Source: Allobosea sp. (GTDB lineage: Bacteria > Pseudomonadota > Alphaproteobacteria > Rhizobiales > Beijerinckiaceae). Taken from it: a DNA stretch of 32,983 nt. The stretch covers positions 1 through 32,983 of the forward strand of contig NZ_JAUXYO010000352.1 of NCBI RefSeq assembly GCF_030694325.1. The letters run 5' to 3'. Position 1 is the first letter of the stretch; each line of letters starts with the position of its first letter. Shown piece by piece: positions 12,160-20,023 of the stretch. Below the pieces are notes generated by a model. The model was not told the origin of the DNA. It was given only the letters and a program-made list of their open reading frames with translations, and ran no database searches. The position numbers and the translations under genes are program-made.

Positions 12160-13443
12160 ATGAGTGGTCACAGCTCCTACGTCCCGAAGACAGGTTTCGA
12201 GCGCTGGCTCGATGCGCGCCTGCCGATCATCCGCCTCGCGCATGATTCGGCGGTGTCCTATCCGGTGCCGCGCAACCTGAACTATTTCTGGACCTTCGGC
12301 GGCATCCTCATGTTCATGCTGGTGGCGCAGATCGTCACCGGCATCATCCTGGTGATGCATTACACGCCGCATGCGACGATGGCGTTCAACTCCGTCGAGC
12401 ACATAATGCGCGACGTGAACTATGGCTGGCTGCTGCGCTATCTGCATTCCAACGGCGCCTCGATGTTCTTCCTCGCCGTCTACATCCATATCTTCCGCGG
12501 GCTGTACTACGGCTCCTACAAGGCTCCGCGCGAGGTGCTCTGGATTCTCGGCGTCGTCATCCTGCTGCTGATGATGGCCACCGCCTTCATGGGCTATGTG
12601 CTGCCCTGGGGCCAGATGTCGTTCTGGGGTGCGACCGTCATCACCAGCCTGTTCTCGGCGCTGCCGATCGTCGGCGAGACCATCGTGACCTTCCTGTGGG
12701 GTGGCTTCTCGGTCGACAACCCGACGCTGAACCGCTTCTTCTCGCTGCACTATCTGCTGCCGTTCATGATCTTCGGCGTGGTCATCCTCCATGTCTGGGC
12801 GCTGCACCATGTCGGCCAGAACAATCCGACCGGTGTCGAGGTGAAGAACGTCGCCAAGGACACGGTGCCGTTCACGCCCTATGCGACGGTCAAGGACCTG
12901 TTCGCGATGGTGTGCTTCATCTTCGTGTTCGCCTATTTCGTCTTCTACACGCCCAATTTCATGGGCCATGCCGACAACTACATCCCTGCCAATCCGGCCG
13001 TGACGCCGGCCCATATCGTGCCGGAATGGTACTTCCTGCCGTTCTACGCGATCCTACGTGCGGTGCCCGACAAGCTCGGCGGCGTCATCGCCATGGGCGC
13101 GGCGATCGTGGTGCTGGCCTTCCTGCCCTGGATCGACAGCTCGAAGGTCAAGTCGATGAGCTATCGGCCGATCGCGCGCCAGCTGTTCTGGGCCTTCGTC
13201 GTGGTCTGCATCGGCCTGGGCTGGCTCGGTGCCATGCCGGCAGAGGGCGGCTATGTCATCGCCTCGCAGATCTTCACCGTGCTGTATTTCGGCTATTTCG
13301 TCGCTCTGTTCGTCGTCGGCCTGTTCGAACGGCCCAAGGCGCTGCCGAACTCGATCGCCGATTCCGTGCTCGGGACGCTGCAGGGCGGATCGGGTGCGCG
13401 CATGGGCACCGCCGTCGCCGCCGAACCCAACGCCAAGGGCTGA
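12160..13443 (+). CDS. petB: Cytochrome b subunit of the bc1 complex
   Basis: Integral membrane cytochrome b (fbcB) of 427 residues. The four haem-ligating histidines are H96, H110, H197 and H211. The quinol-site motifs are the [16 protein letters not shown] stretch and [16 protein letters not shown]. The length and eight-helix layout match the full-length bacterial form, not the split b6/subunit IV. The track ORF begins at 11992 inside petA; ATG 12160 starts the true N-terminus ([10 protein letters not shown]) with GAGG upstream. The gap to petA is 53 bases; petC follows after eight bases. Confidence 0.98.
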   Translation: MSGHSSYVPKTGFERWLDARLPIIRLAHDSAVSYPVPRNLNYFWTFGGILMFMLVAQIVTGIILVMHYTPHATMAFNSVEHIMRDVNYGWLLRYLHSNGASMFFLAVYIHIFRGLYYGSYKAPREVLWILGVVILLLMMATAFMGYVLPWGQMSFWGATVITSLFSALPIVGETIVTFLWGGFSVDNPTLNRFFSLHYLLPFMIFGVVILHVWALHHVGQNNPTGVEVKNVAKDTVPFTPYATVKDLFAMVCFIFVFAYFVFYTPNFMGHADNYIPANPAVTPAHIVPEWYFLPFYAILRAVPDKLGGVIAMGAAIVVLAFLPWIDSSKVKSMSYRPIARQLFWAFVVVCIGLGWLGAMPAEGGYVIASQIFTVLYFGYFVALFVVGLFERPKALPNSIADSVLGTLQGGSGARMGTAVAAEPNAKG

Positions 13444-13451
13444 GACGAATC

Positions 13452-14321
13452 ATGAGCACTCTTTCGTTTCGCTCGGCCGCCTTCGGTCTCCTGCTCGCCG
13501 CCCTGCCGCTGACCGCCCAGGCGGCCGGTGAACGCGTCATCCCGCCGGAGCTGAGCTGGTCGTTCTCGGGGCCCTTCGGCAAGTTCGACCGGGCCCAGCT
13601 GCAGCGCGGCTACAAGGTCTACAAGGAGGTCTGCGCGAACTGCCACAGCGCGTCGCTGCTGAAGTTCCGCAACCTGTCCCAGCCCGGCGGGCCGGAGTTC
13701 TCGGCCGGCCAGGTCACGGCGCTGGCTGCGACCTACCAGATCAAGGACGGCCCCAACGACGCCGGCGAAATGTTCGAGCGGCCCGGCCGCGCCGCCGACG
13801 CCTTCCCGGCGCCCTTCCCGAACGAGCAGGCGGCGCGCGCGGCCAATGGCGGCGCCTATCCGCCGGACCTGTCGGTGCTGGCCAAGGCCCGGACCTATGA
13901 GCGCGGCTTCCCGCGCTTCGTGTTCGACATCTTCACGCAGTACCAGGAGCAGGGGCCGGATTACATCGCCGCGCTCCTGACGGGCTACAAGGACCCGCCG
14001 CCGGAAGGCGTGACGCTGCTGCCGGGCCAGTATTACAACACCTATATGCCCGGCCATCTGATCGCGATGCCGAACGTCCTGAACGACGGCCAGGTCGAGT
14101 TCCCCAAGGGGCCGGACGGACAGCCGCAGGTGCCGGAGACGGCCCAGCAATACGCCAAGGACGTGACGGCCTTCCTGATGTGGGCGGCCGAGCCCCACCT
14201 CGAGGCGCGCAAGCGCATCGGCCTGCAGGTGATGCTGTTCCTGCTGATCTTCGGCGGGCTGCTCTACTACACGAAGAAGAAGGTCTGGTCGCGCATGCCC
14301 GACGGCACGCCCGTCCACTGA
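13452..14321 (+). CDS. petC: Cytochrome c1 subunit of the bc1 complex
   Basis: A 289-residue membrane-anchored c-type cytochrome (fbcC) that takes electrons from the Rieske protein. It has a Sec signal peptide (residues 1-24, ending in TAQA), one haem c motif CANCH (C61, C64, H65), the likely axial methionine in GHLIAMP, and a C-terminal anchor helix (IGLQVMLFLLIFGGLLYY) followed by lysines. The track ORF extends far upstream out of frame with petB; ATG 13452 is the true start. An intrinsic terminator 20 bases after the stop closes the operon. Confidence 0.97.
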   Translation: MSTLSFRSAAFGLLLAALPLTAQAAGERVIPPELSWSFSGPFGKFDRAQLQRGYKVYKEVCANCHSASLLKFRNLSQPGGPEFSAGQVTALAATYQIKDGPNDAGEMFERPGRAADAFPAPFPNEQAARAANGGAYPPDLSVLAKARTYERGFPRFVFDIFTQYQEQGPDYIAALLTGYKDPPPEGVTLLPGQYYNTYMPGHLIAMPNVLNDGQVEFPKGPDGQPQVPETAQQYAKDVTAFLMWAAEPHLEARKRIGLQVMLFLLIFGGLLYYTKKKVWSRMPDGTPVH

Positions 14322-14340
14322 TCCGACCCGCTTACGCAGA

Positions 14341-14364
14341 AGGCCCCGGCGACGGGGCCTTTTT
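14341..14364 (+). terminator. Intrinsic terminator of petABC
   Basis: A perfect 8-bp stem, AGGCCCCG paired with CGGGGCCT, closes on a GCGA tetraloop and runs into TTTTT. It lies 20 bases after the petC stop and 69 bases before mtnP, so it should separate the bc1 operon from the methylthioadenosine genes. Confidence 0.92.
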
Positions 14365-14432
14365 CGTTGGCGGCGCGGCTTGAAGCGGCGGCGGCCGCGC
14401 GGCACAGTCCCGGTCGGCATAGGAATATCGAA

Positions 14433-15311
14433 ATGAGCGAAGCGGTCCTGGGGATCATCGGCGGGTCGGGAATCTACGATCTGCCGGGCTTGAGCGATCT
14501 GCGCGAGGAGCGGATCGAGAGCCCCTGGGGCGAGCCGTCCGACGTCGTCCGCATCGGACGGATGGGGCGAACCCGGATCGTGTTCCTGCCCCGCCATGGG
14601 CGCGGTCATGCGATCCCGCCCTCCGAGATCAACTACCGCGCCAATATCGACGTGATGAAGCGGGCGGGTGTCACCGACCTCGTGTCCCTGTCGGCCTGCG
14701 GCTCCTACAAGGCCGAGCTCTATCCGGGGCTGTTCGTGCTGGTCGACCAGTTTGTCGACCGAACCAGCGGCCGCGCGTCCTCCTTCTTCGGGCGGGGCTG
14801 CGTTGCGCATGTCTCGGTCGCCCATCCGGTCGGGCCTGCGCTGCAGGAGCTGATCGCGGAGGCGGCGACCGCCGAGGGGCTGCCCTTCGTGCGCGGCGGC
14901 ACGCTGGTGACGATGGAAGGGCCGCAATTCTCGACTTACGCGGAATCGATCACCTACAAGACGCTCGGCTACGACCTGATCGGCATGACGGCGATGCCAG
15001 AGGCCAAGCTCGCTCGCGAGGCCGAGATCACCTACGCGACGGTCGCGATGGTCACCGACTACGACTGCTGGCACGAGGAGCATGGGCCGGTCGACGTCGC
15101 CGCCGTGGTCAAGGTGCTGCACGACAATGCCGACAAGGCGAGGCGGCTGGTGGCGCGGTTGGCGGCCGATTTCCCGCGGGAGCGCGTGCCCTGTCCGGCG
15201 GGCTCCCACAACGCGCTCGACAACGCCCTCATCACCGCCCCCGAAATGCGTGATCCCGCCCTGCTCGCCAAGCTCGACGCCGTGGCGGGGCGTGTCCTCG
15301 AGGCGGCCTGA
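14433..15311 (+). CDS. mtnP: S-methyl-5'-thioadenosine phosphorylase
   Basis: A 292-residue nucleoside phosphorylase of the MTAP type: MTA plus phosphate gives adenine and 5-methylthioribose-1-phosphate. Motifs seen are [14 protein letters not shown] at the N-terminus (phosphate site), [20 protein letters not shown] and the purine/thio-pocket stretch [16 protein letters not shown] 14433 has AGGA eight bases upstream; the track start at 14367 overlaps the region just after the terminator and is rejected. apt starts five bases after its stop. It heads a four-gene operon that handles both products of its reaction. Confidence 0.96.
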   Translation: MSEAVLGIIGGSGIYDLPGLSDLREERIESPWGEPSDVVRIGRMGRTRIVFLPRHGRGHAIPPSEINYRANIDVMKRAGVTDLVSLSACGSYKAELYPGLFVLVDQFVDRTSGRASSFFGRGCVAHVSVAHPVGPALQELIAEAATAEGLPFVRGGTLVTMEGPQFSTYAESITYKTLGYDLIGMTAMPEAKLAREAEITYATVAMVTDYDCWHEEHGPVDVAAVVKVLHDNADKARRLVARLAADFPRERVPCPAGSHNALDNALITAPEMRDPALLAKLDAVAGRVLEAA

Positions 15312-15316
15312 CAGCG

Positions 15317-15844
15317 ATGAACCTCGCCGACAGCATCCGCGCCATTCCCGATTATCCCAAGCCGGGCATCGTCTTCCGCGACATCACCACGCTACTGGGC
15401 GACGCGCGCGCCTTCCGCCGCGCCGTCGACGAACTGGTCCAGCCCTTCGCCGGGCTGAAGATCGCCAAGATCGCCGGCATCGAGGCTCGCGGCTTCATCC
15501 TGGGCGGGGCCGTCGCGCACCAGCTTTCGGCGGGCTTCGTGCCGGTGCGCAAGAAGGGCAAGCTGCCGCATGAGACGGTCAGTGTCACCTATGAGCTGGA
15601 ATACGGCACCGACGAGATCGAGGTGCACAAGGATGCGGTGTCGCCTGGCGAGCGCGTGTTGCTGGTCGACGACCTGATCGCCACGGGCGGGACGGCGGAA
15701 GGCGCGGTGAACCTGCTCTCGCGGCTGGGAGCGGAGGTGGTCGCCGCCTGCTTCATCGTCGATCTGCCCGATCTCGGCGGCGCCGATCGGATTCGCCGGC
15801 TCGGCGTGCCGGTTCGCACGCTCGTCGCTTTCGGCGGGCACTGA
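15317..15844 (+). CDS. apt: Adenine phosphoribosyltransferase
   Basis: Type I phosphoribosyltransferase of 175 residues that converts adenine and PRPP to AMP. The PRPP loop is [14 protein letters not shown]. The substrate-side segment [16 protein letters not shown] and the flexible-loop motif [20 protein letters not shown] are typical of Apt. Sitting five bases after mtnP and seven before mtnA, it is placed to salvage the adenine released by MtnP. Length is normal for the family. Confidence 0.96.
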   Translation: MNLADSIRAIPDYPKPGIVFRDITTLLGDARAFRRAVDELVQPFAGLKIAKIAGIEARGFILGGAVAHQLSAGFVPVRKKGKLPHETVSVTYELEYGTDEIEVHKDAVSPGERVLLVDDLIATGGTAEGAVNLLSRLGAEVVAACFIVDLPDLGGADRIRRLGVPVRTLVAFGGH

Positions 15845-15851
15845 GGCGCGC

Positions 15852-16961
15852 ATGAAGATCAACGGGCAGGCCTACCGCACGATCTGGCTCGCGCCCGATG
15901 GCTGGCGTGTCTGCGTGATCGACCAGACGCGGCTGCCCTTCCGCTTCGAGACGGTGACCCTGTCCTCGCCCGAGGCGGCGGCGGAGGCGATCCGCAGCAT
16001 GGTCGTGCGCGGCGCGCCGCTGATCGGGGCGACGGCTGCCTATGGCGTGGCGCTGGCGATGCGGGCCGATGCCTCCGACACGGCACTGGAGGCGGCACTG
16101 GCCCTGCTCGGCGCGACGCGGCCGACGGCGGTCAACCTGCACTGGGCGCTGGCGCGCATGCATGCGCGGCTGGCGCCGCTGCCGGATGCGGATCGGGACG
16201 CCGCCGCCTATGCCGAGGCCGCCGCGCTCTGCGACGAGGACGTCGCGCTCTGCCGTGCCATCGGTGAGCATGGACTCGGCGTGATCCGCTCCATTGCCGC
16301 TGAAAAATCGGACGGGGCGACTGTCAACATCCTGACGCATTGCAACGCCGGCTGGCTCGCGACGGTGGACTGGGGGACGGCGCTGGCGCCGATCTACCTC
16401 GCGCATGATGCCGGCATTCCCGTCCATGTCTGGGTGGACGAGACGCGTCCGCGCAATCAGGGCGCGGCGCTGACGGCTTACGAGCTCGGTGGCCATGGCG
16501 TGCCGCATACGGTGATCGCCGACAATGCGGGCGGGCATCTGATGCAGCGCGGCGAAGTCGACATGGTGATCGTCGGCACGGACCGGACGACGGCCAGCGG
16601 CGACGTCGCCAACAAGATCGGCACCTATCTCAAAGCCCTGGCTGCGCGGGACAACGGTGTGCCCTTCTATGTCGCGCTGCCCTCGCCGACGATCGACTGG
16701 AGCCTGTGGGACGGGCTGCGCGAGATCCCGATCGAGGAGCGTGCGGCCCGCGAGGTGACGCATCTTTCCGGGCTGGCGGAGGATGGCGAGGTGCGCTCGG
16801 TCCGCGTTGTGGCGCCGGGCAGCACGGCTGCCAACCCCGCCTTCGATGTCACTCCGGCGCGGCTCGTGACCGGGTTGATCACCGAGCGGGGCGTCTGCGA
16901 GGCCGGCGCGGATGGGCTGGCGCGGCTGTTTCCGGAACGGGCCGGGCGGCGCCCCGCGTGA
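15852..16961 (+). CDS. mtnA: S-methyl-5-thioribose-1-phosphate isomerase
   Basis: eIF2B-alpha-like isomerase of 369 residues that converts 5-methylthioribose-1-phosphate (or the 5-deoxy analogue) to the ribulose-1-phosphate. The sugar-phosphate loop is [13 protein letters not shown]. The catalytic cysteine is in THCNAG (C164) and the catalytic aspartate in [19 protein letters not shown] (D244). These residues distinguish it from eIF2B regulatory subunits. It lies between apt and the class II aldolase with short gaps, so its product is probably passed to that aldolase. Confidence 0.96.
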   Translation: MKINGQAYRTIWLAPDGWRVCVIDQTRLPFRFETVTLSSPEAAAEAIRSMVVRGAPLIGATAAYGVALAMRADASDTALEAALALLGATRPTAVNLHWALARMHARLAPLPDADRDAAAYAEAAALCDEDVALCRAIGEHGLGVIRSIAAEKSDGATVNILTHCNAGWLATVDWGTALAPIYLAHDAGIPVHVWVDETRPRNQGAALTAYELGGHGVPHTVIADNAGGHLMQRGEVDMVIVGTDRTTASGDVANKIGTYLKALAARDNGVPFYVALPSPTIDWSLWDGLREIPIEERAAREVTHLSGLAEDGEVRSVRVVAPGSTAANPAFDVTPARLVTGLITERGVCEAGADGLARLFPERAGRRPA

Positions 16962-16974
16962 GCAGGACGAGATC

Positions 16975-17619
16975 ATGATCAAGAACGAACTCGGGGCCGG
17001 CATCGTCGCCGTCGCCCAGGCGATCGACAAGGCGGGCTTCTGCCCATCGAAATCGGGCAATGTCTCGGCGCGGACAGAGGCCGGCTTCCTGATCACGCCG
17101 TCGGGCCTGCCCTATGCGCAGACGACGCCGGGCGACCTGATCGAGCTCTCGCTCGACGGCGCTGTTCTCTCGGGCGCGCGCAAGCCCTCCTCGGAATGGC
17201 CCTTCCACGCCGCGATCTACCGGGCGCGACCCGAGGCGCAGGCGATCGTCCATACGCATTCGCCGCGGGCCACGGCGCTATCCTGCACGCGCCGGGGCAT
17301 CCCCGCCTTCCATTACATGATCGCGCTCTGCGGCGGTGCCGACATCCGCTGCGCCGAGTACGCGACCTTCGGCACGCCGGAACTGGCGGAGAATGCCGTG
17401 CGGGCGCTGGAGGGGCGCAAGGCGGTGCTGCTCGCCAATCACGGCGTCATCGCGCTCGGCGCTTCGCTCGCCGGGGCGCACCAGATCGTGGCCGAGGTCG
17501 AAAACCTGGCGGGCCAGTACCTCGACATCCTCGCTGCGGGTCTGGAGCCGATCATTCTCGACGAGGCGGAGATGGCGCGTGTGAGCGCACGATTTGCGGG
17601 CTACGGCAAGGTAGGCTGA
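16975..17619 (+). CDS. Class II aldolase, probable 5-methylthioribulose-1-phosphate / 5-deoxyribulose-1-phosphate aldolase
   Basis: Zinc-dependent class II aldolase of 214 residues. Alignment from memory to E. coli FucA puts the catalytic glutamate at E74 (PSSEWPFH), the zinc histidines at H93 and H95 (HTH) and H156 (ANHG), and the FucA tyrosine at Y114 (IPAFHYMIA). The FucA-like run CAEYATFGTPEL is also kept. Because it directly follows mtnP-apt-mtnA, I infer cleavage of the MtnA product to dihydroxyacetone phosphate plus (methylthio)acetaldehyde, or acetaldehyde from the deoxy sugar, as in Rhodospirillum rubrum Ald2. The alternative is MtnB dehydratase, a related fold, but no mtnC, mtnD or mtnE lies here and the FucA motifs favour aldolase. 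AGGACGAG precedes the ATG. Confidence 0.85.
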   Translation: MIKNELGAGIVAVAQAIDKAGFCPSKSGNVSARTEAGFLITPSGLPYAQTTPGDLIELSLDGAVLSGARKPSSEWPFHAAIYRARPEAQAIVHTHSPRATALSCTRRGIPAFHYMIALCGGADIRCAEYATFGTPELAENAVRALEGRKAVLLANHGVIALGASLAGAHQIVAEVENLAGQYLDILAAGLEPIILDEAEMARVSARFAGYGKVG

Positions 17620-17659
17620 AGCCTAAGCCAATCGCACGGGGGAATCTCACGGCTTGTTA

Positions 17660-17684
17660 ATGCCCTTGCGGCATGAAAGGGCAT
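17660..17684 (+). promoter_or_regulatory. Hairpin covering ribosome site and start codon of the diguanylate cyclase
   Basis: ATGCCCTT (17660-17667) pairs perfectly with AAGGGCAT (17677-17684) across a nine-base loop. The right arm contains the only purine-rich ribosome site (AAAGGG) and the first two bases of the ATG at 17683. Folding would hide both. The left arm also starts a nine-codon reading frame (MPLRHEKA-stop) whose TGA overlaps the cyclase ATG. Confidence 0.4.
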
Positions 17685-18984
17685 GATCCTATCGCCGTAC
17701 CTGCATGCCTCCCTGGATATGCTCGGCATTGCTGCCTGCGAGTACGACGCGCGGCTGGATGCCGTCAGCTGGAACAACACGTTCCTGCAGTTCTTCCCGG
17801 AGGATGACGGCGAGATCTATGTCGGCGAGCCCTACGCGGACAATCTCGTTCGTTTTTATCGTTGCCGGCTGTCTCCCGAAGAGATGCCCGAGGTCGAGCG
17901 CTATATCGCCGAAGGCGTCGCGCGCCACGAAAACCAGACGCAGCCTTTCGAATTCATCCACCATGGTCGCCGGCTGCGCGCCTCGTCGCTTCGGGCTCCC
18001 GATGGCGAGCGGGTGCGGCTGTGGCAGCCCTTGGATGCCGAGCATCGGGCAGAGGCGGTTCCCGAACTCGTGCTGCCCGTTTTCGAGGCGCTACCCTTCA
18101 TTCCCGACGGAGCGACCATTCTGGACGCGGATGATCGGATCGTCGCCGCCAACGATGCTTTCAGGCAGCTCTACGGCCTGCCCGGAGACCGGCCGGTGGT
18201 CGGCCGCACGCTCGACGACATCATCGCCTGGTGCTGGCGCGAGGGTTCACCGGCGGGTGCCTGGCGTGCCGCCATCCGAAACGGCCTCCGCTATGACGGC
18301 GCACCCTTCGAGATCGAGTTGCCTGGACAGCGCTGGCTGAGGGTCATCGCCCGGCACAGTGTCGGTGGCATCGGCTTCTTCACCCACGCCGACATCACCG
18401 CCGCCAAGCGGCAGCATATCGAGCTCGTCGAGGCGCAGGCCGCGCTGCAACGCGCCAACGCAGAACTGGCAAAGCTCGCAGGGACCGATGCGCTGACGGG
18501 CCTCGCCAACCGGCGCGCCTTCATGGCGTTCCTCGCGGCCGAAGCCCGGATCGCCCGGCCGCTGTCACTGCTGGCGATCGATGTCGATCATTTCAAGACG
18601 ATCAACGACCGCTTCGGCCATCTCGTCGGTGATGCCTGTCTGAAGATGATCGGGTCGATCGTGGCCGAGCAGGCGAGCGGCCCCCGCCGGCTCGTCTCCC
18701 GCATCGGTGGCGAGGAGTTCGGCGTGGTCCTCGGCGGAGCCTCGTTGGCGGAGGCTCACCGGGTGGGACTGGCGATCCGCGCGGCGCTGGCTCACGCAGC
18801 CTGGCGAAGCCTCCACCCCGCCCTGGACCGTGCGACGATCTCGATCGGGCTCTGCTCCGCAGAGGGGCCGATCGACGAGGACCTGCTCTATGGCTGCGCC
18901 GACGAGGCGCTGTACGCGGCCAAACGCAATGGTCGCGACCGCATCGAGTCGCGACCATTGCCAGCCACGCGCCGCACGGCTTGA
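17683..18984 (+). CDS. PAS-containing diguanylate cyclase
   Basis: A 433-residue cytoplasmic signalling enzyme, predicted to make cyclic di-GMP from two GTP. An N-terminal PAS-like region (about 10-120) is followed by a second PAS domain (about 130-245: ILDADDRIVAANDAFRQLYGLP), a short coiled linker (AQAALQRANAELAKLAG), then the GGDEF domain with TDALTGLANRRAF, DHFKTINDRFGH and active-site GGEEF at 342-346. The product-inhibition I-site (RxxD five residues before GGEEF) is absent, the position reading GPRR. No EAL domain or membrane helix is present. It stands alone between the mtn operon and the convergent DapA-family gene. Confidence 0.93.
   Translation: MILSPYLHASLDMLGIAACEYDARLDAVSWNNTFLQFFPEDDGEIYVGEPYADNLVRFYRCRLSPEEMPEVERYIAEGVARHENQTQPFEFIHHGRRLRASSLRAPDGERVRLWQPLDAEHRAEAVPELVLPVFEALPFIPDGATILDADDRIVAANDAFRQLYGLPGDRPVVGRTLDDIIAWCWREGSPAGAWRAAIRNGLRYDGAPFEIELPGQRWLRVIARHSVGGIGFFTHADITAAKRQHIELVEAQAALQRANAELAKLAGTDALTGLANRRAFMAFLAAEARIARPLSLLAIDVDHFKTINDRFGHLVGDACLKMIGSIVAEQASGPRRLVSRIGGEEFGVVLGGASLAEAHRVGLAIRAALAHAAWRSLHPALDRATISIGLCSAEGPIDEDLLYGCADEALYAAKRNGRDRIESRPLPATRRTA
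18926..18961. terminator. 14-bp perfect inverted repeat at the end of the diguanylate cyclase gene
   Basis: GCAATGGTCGCGAC and GTCGCGACCATTGC form a perfect 14-bp stem with an eight-base loop (CGCATCGA). It lies inside the last codons of the cyclase, 24 bases before its stop, and 73 bases past the stop of the convergent DapA-family gene. The plus side has no T-run. On the minus strand the stem is followed by GTTTGG, a weak tract. It could act as a terminator or 3'-end stabiliser for the minus-strand operon. Confidence 0.4.
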
Positions 18985-19033
18985 CGGGACCGCCCAGAGC
19001 CTGAGCGGCGCCAAACGCCTCGCCGGTACCGCG

Positions 19034-19969
19034 TCAGCTCTTCGACCACTCCGCATACCAGCGCTTGAACAGCGCGAGCTGGGTGCGGGCATAGTGCTTC
19101 TGGCCCTCGGTCAGGCTGTCGGAGGCGTTGAAATGCAGCTCGTATTCGGGGCTGCCTTCGAGCACCATCAGATACTTGTAGAACAGCACGAGGTCCGGCC
19201 CTTCGTCGAAGCTCGACAGCACGGCGAGCGCGCCGTCCAGTTCGAGCGCCTTGGCCCGGGCCGCGACATCGCCTGTAGCGGCCTGCTCGCAGAGCGAGAC
19301 GAGGTGCAGCACCGGCTTGGGCAGGACGTTGCCGATGCCGGTGATCGCGCCGCTGGCGCCGCAGTTGACGAAGCCGTGGAAGACCTGCGTGTCGACGCCG
19401 ACCATCAGCGTGATGTCCTCCGACTGGCCGGTGATGTTCTCGGCCGCATAGGTCAGGCTCTTGGCCCCGCCGAACTCCTTGAAGCCGATCAGGTTGGAGT
19501 GGCTCTCGCGCAGCTTGAAGAACAGCTCGGCGCGGGTCTCGAAGCCGTAATAGGGGCTGTTGTAGATCACCGCCGGCAGGCCGTCGGCGGCCTCGAGGAT
19601 GGCGCCGAAATGCGCGGCCTGGGCCGAGGCCGAGGGGCCGCGCGAGAGCACGCGCGGGATCACCATCAGGCCCTTGGCGCCGGCGCGTTTGCCGTGGGCG
19701 GCGAAGGCTGCGGCGCGCTGGGTGTTCTGCGCGCCGGTGCCGACGATGACGGGCACGCCGCCCTCGCACAGGCGGGCGACGCCCTCCATGCGCTGTTCGT
19801 CGGTCAGCAGGGGCCAGTCGCCCATCGAGCCGCAATAGACCACTGCCGACATGCCGGCCTCGACGAGTTCCTTGCCCTTGCGGACGAGGGCGTCGAAATC
19901 GGGGCTGCGATCCGCCTTGCATGGCGTCATGAGGGCGGGAATCGTCCCGGAGAAGATGTTTGAGGCCAT
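19034..19969 (-). CDS. Dihydrodipicolinate synthase family protein; possible 1-pyrroline-4-hydroxy-2-carboxylate deaminase
   Basis: A 311-residue DapA/NAL-superfamily (beta/alpha)8 barrel. The Schiff-base lysine is K164 (IGFKEFGG) and the catalytic tyrosine lies in YNSPYYG (about 136). The usual GTTGE phosphate/carboxylate loop reads YCGSMGDWP, so it is not a true lysine-biosynthesis DapA. The form resembles proteins annotated as 1-pyrroline-4-hydroxy-2-carboxylate deaminase (hydroxyproline catabolism); that name is from memory and only moderately sure. It is the last gene of the minus-strand transporter operon, 54 bases after the M24 peptidase gene. A keto-acid aldolase/dehydratase of another pathway remains possible. 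Confidence 0.85.
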   Translation of the reverse strand: MASNIFSGTIPALMTPCKADRSPDFDALVRKGKELVEAGMSAVVYCGSMGDWPLLTDEQRMEGVARLCEGGVPVIVGTGAQNTQRAAAFAAHGKRAGAKGLMVIPRVLSRGPSASAQAAHFGAILEAADGLPAVIYNSPYYGFETRAELFFKLRESHSNLIGFKEFGGAKSLTYAAENITGQSEDITLMVGVDTQVFHGFVNCGASGAITGIGNVLPKPVLHLVSLCEQAATGDVAARAKALELDGALAVLSSFDEGPDLVLFYKYLMVLEGSPEYELHFNASDSLTEGQKHYARTQLALFKRWYAEWSKS

Positions 19970-20023
19970 CGAGCGTTTCCTTGGCGGTTTCTTGCGTCGT
20001 TAGGTTTGGGCAGCGGCGGAGGT

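Noticed and set aside
14365-14432. Possible SAM-type riboswitch before mtnP
   Set aside because: Only 68 bases lie between the petC terminator and mtnP, with no riboswitch-like helices or anti-terminator.
13293-15209. 638-residue minus-strand ORF
   Set aside because: Antisense to petC and mtnP and reads across the petABC terminator; no recognisable domain.
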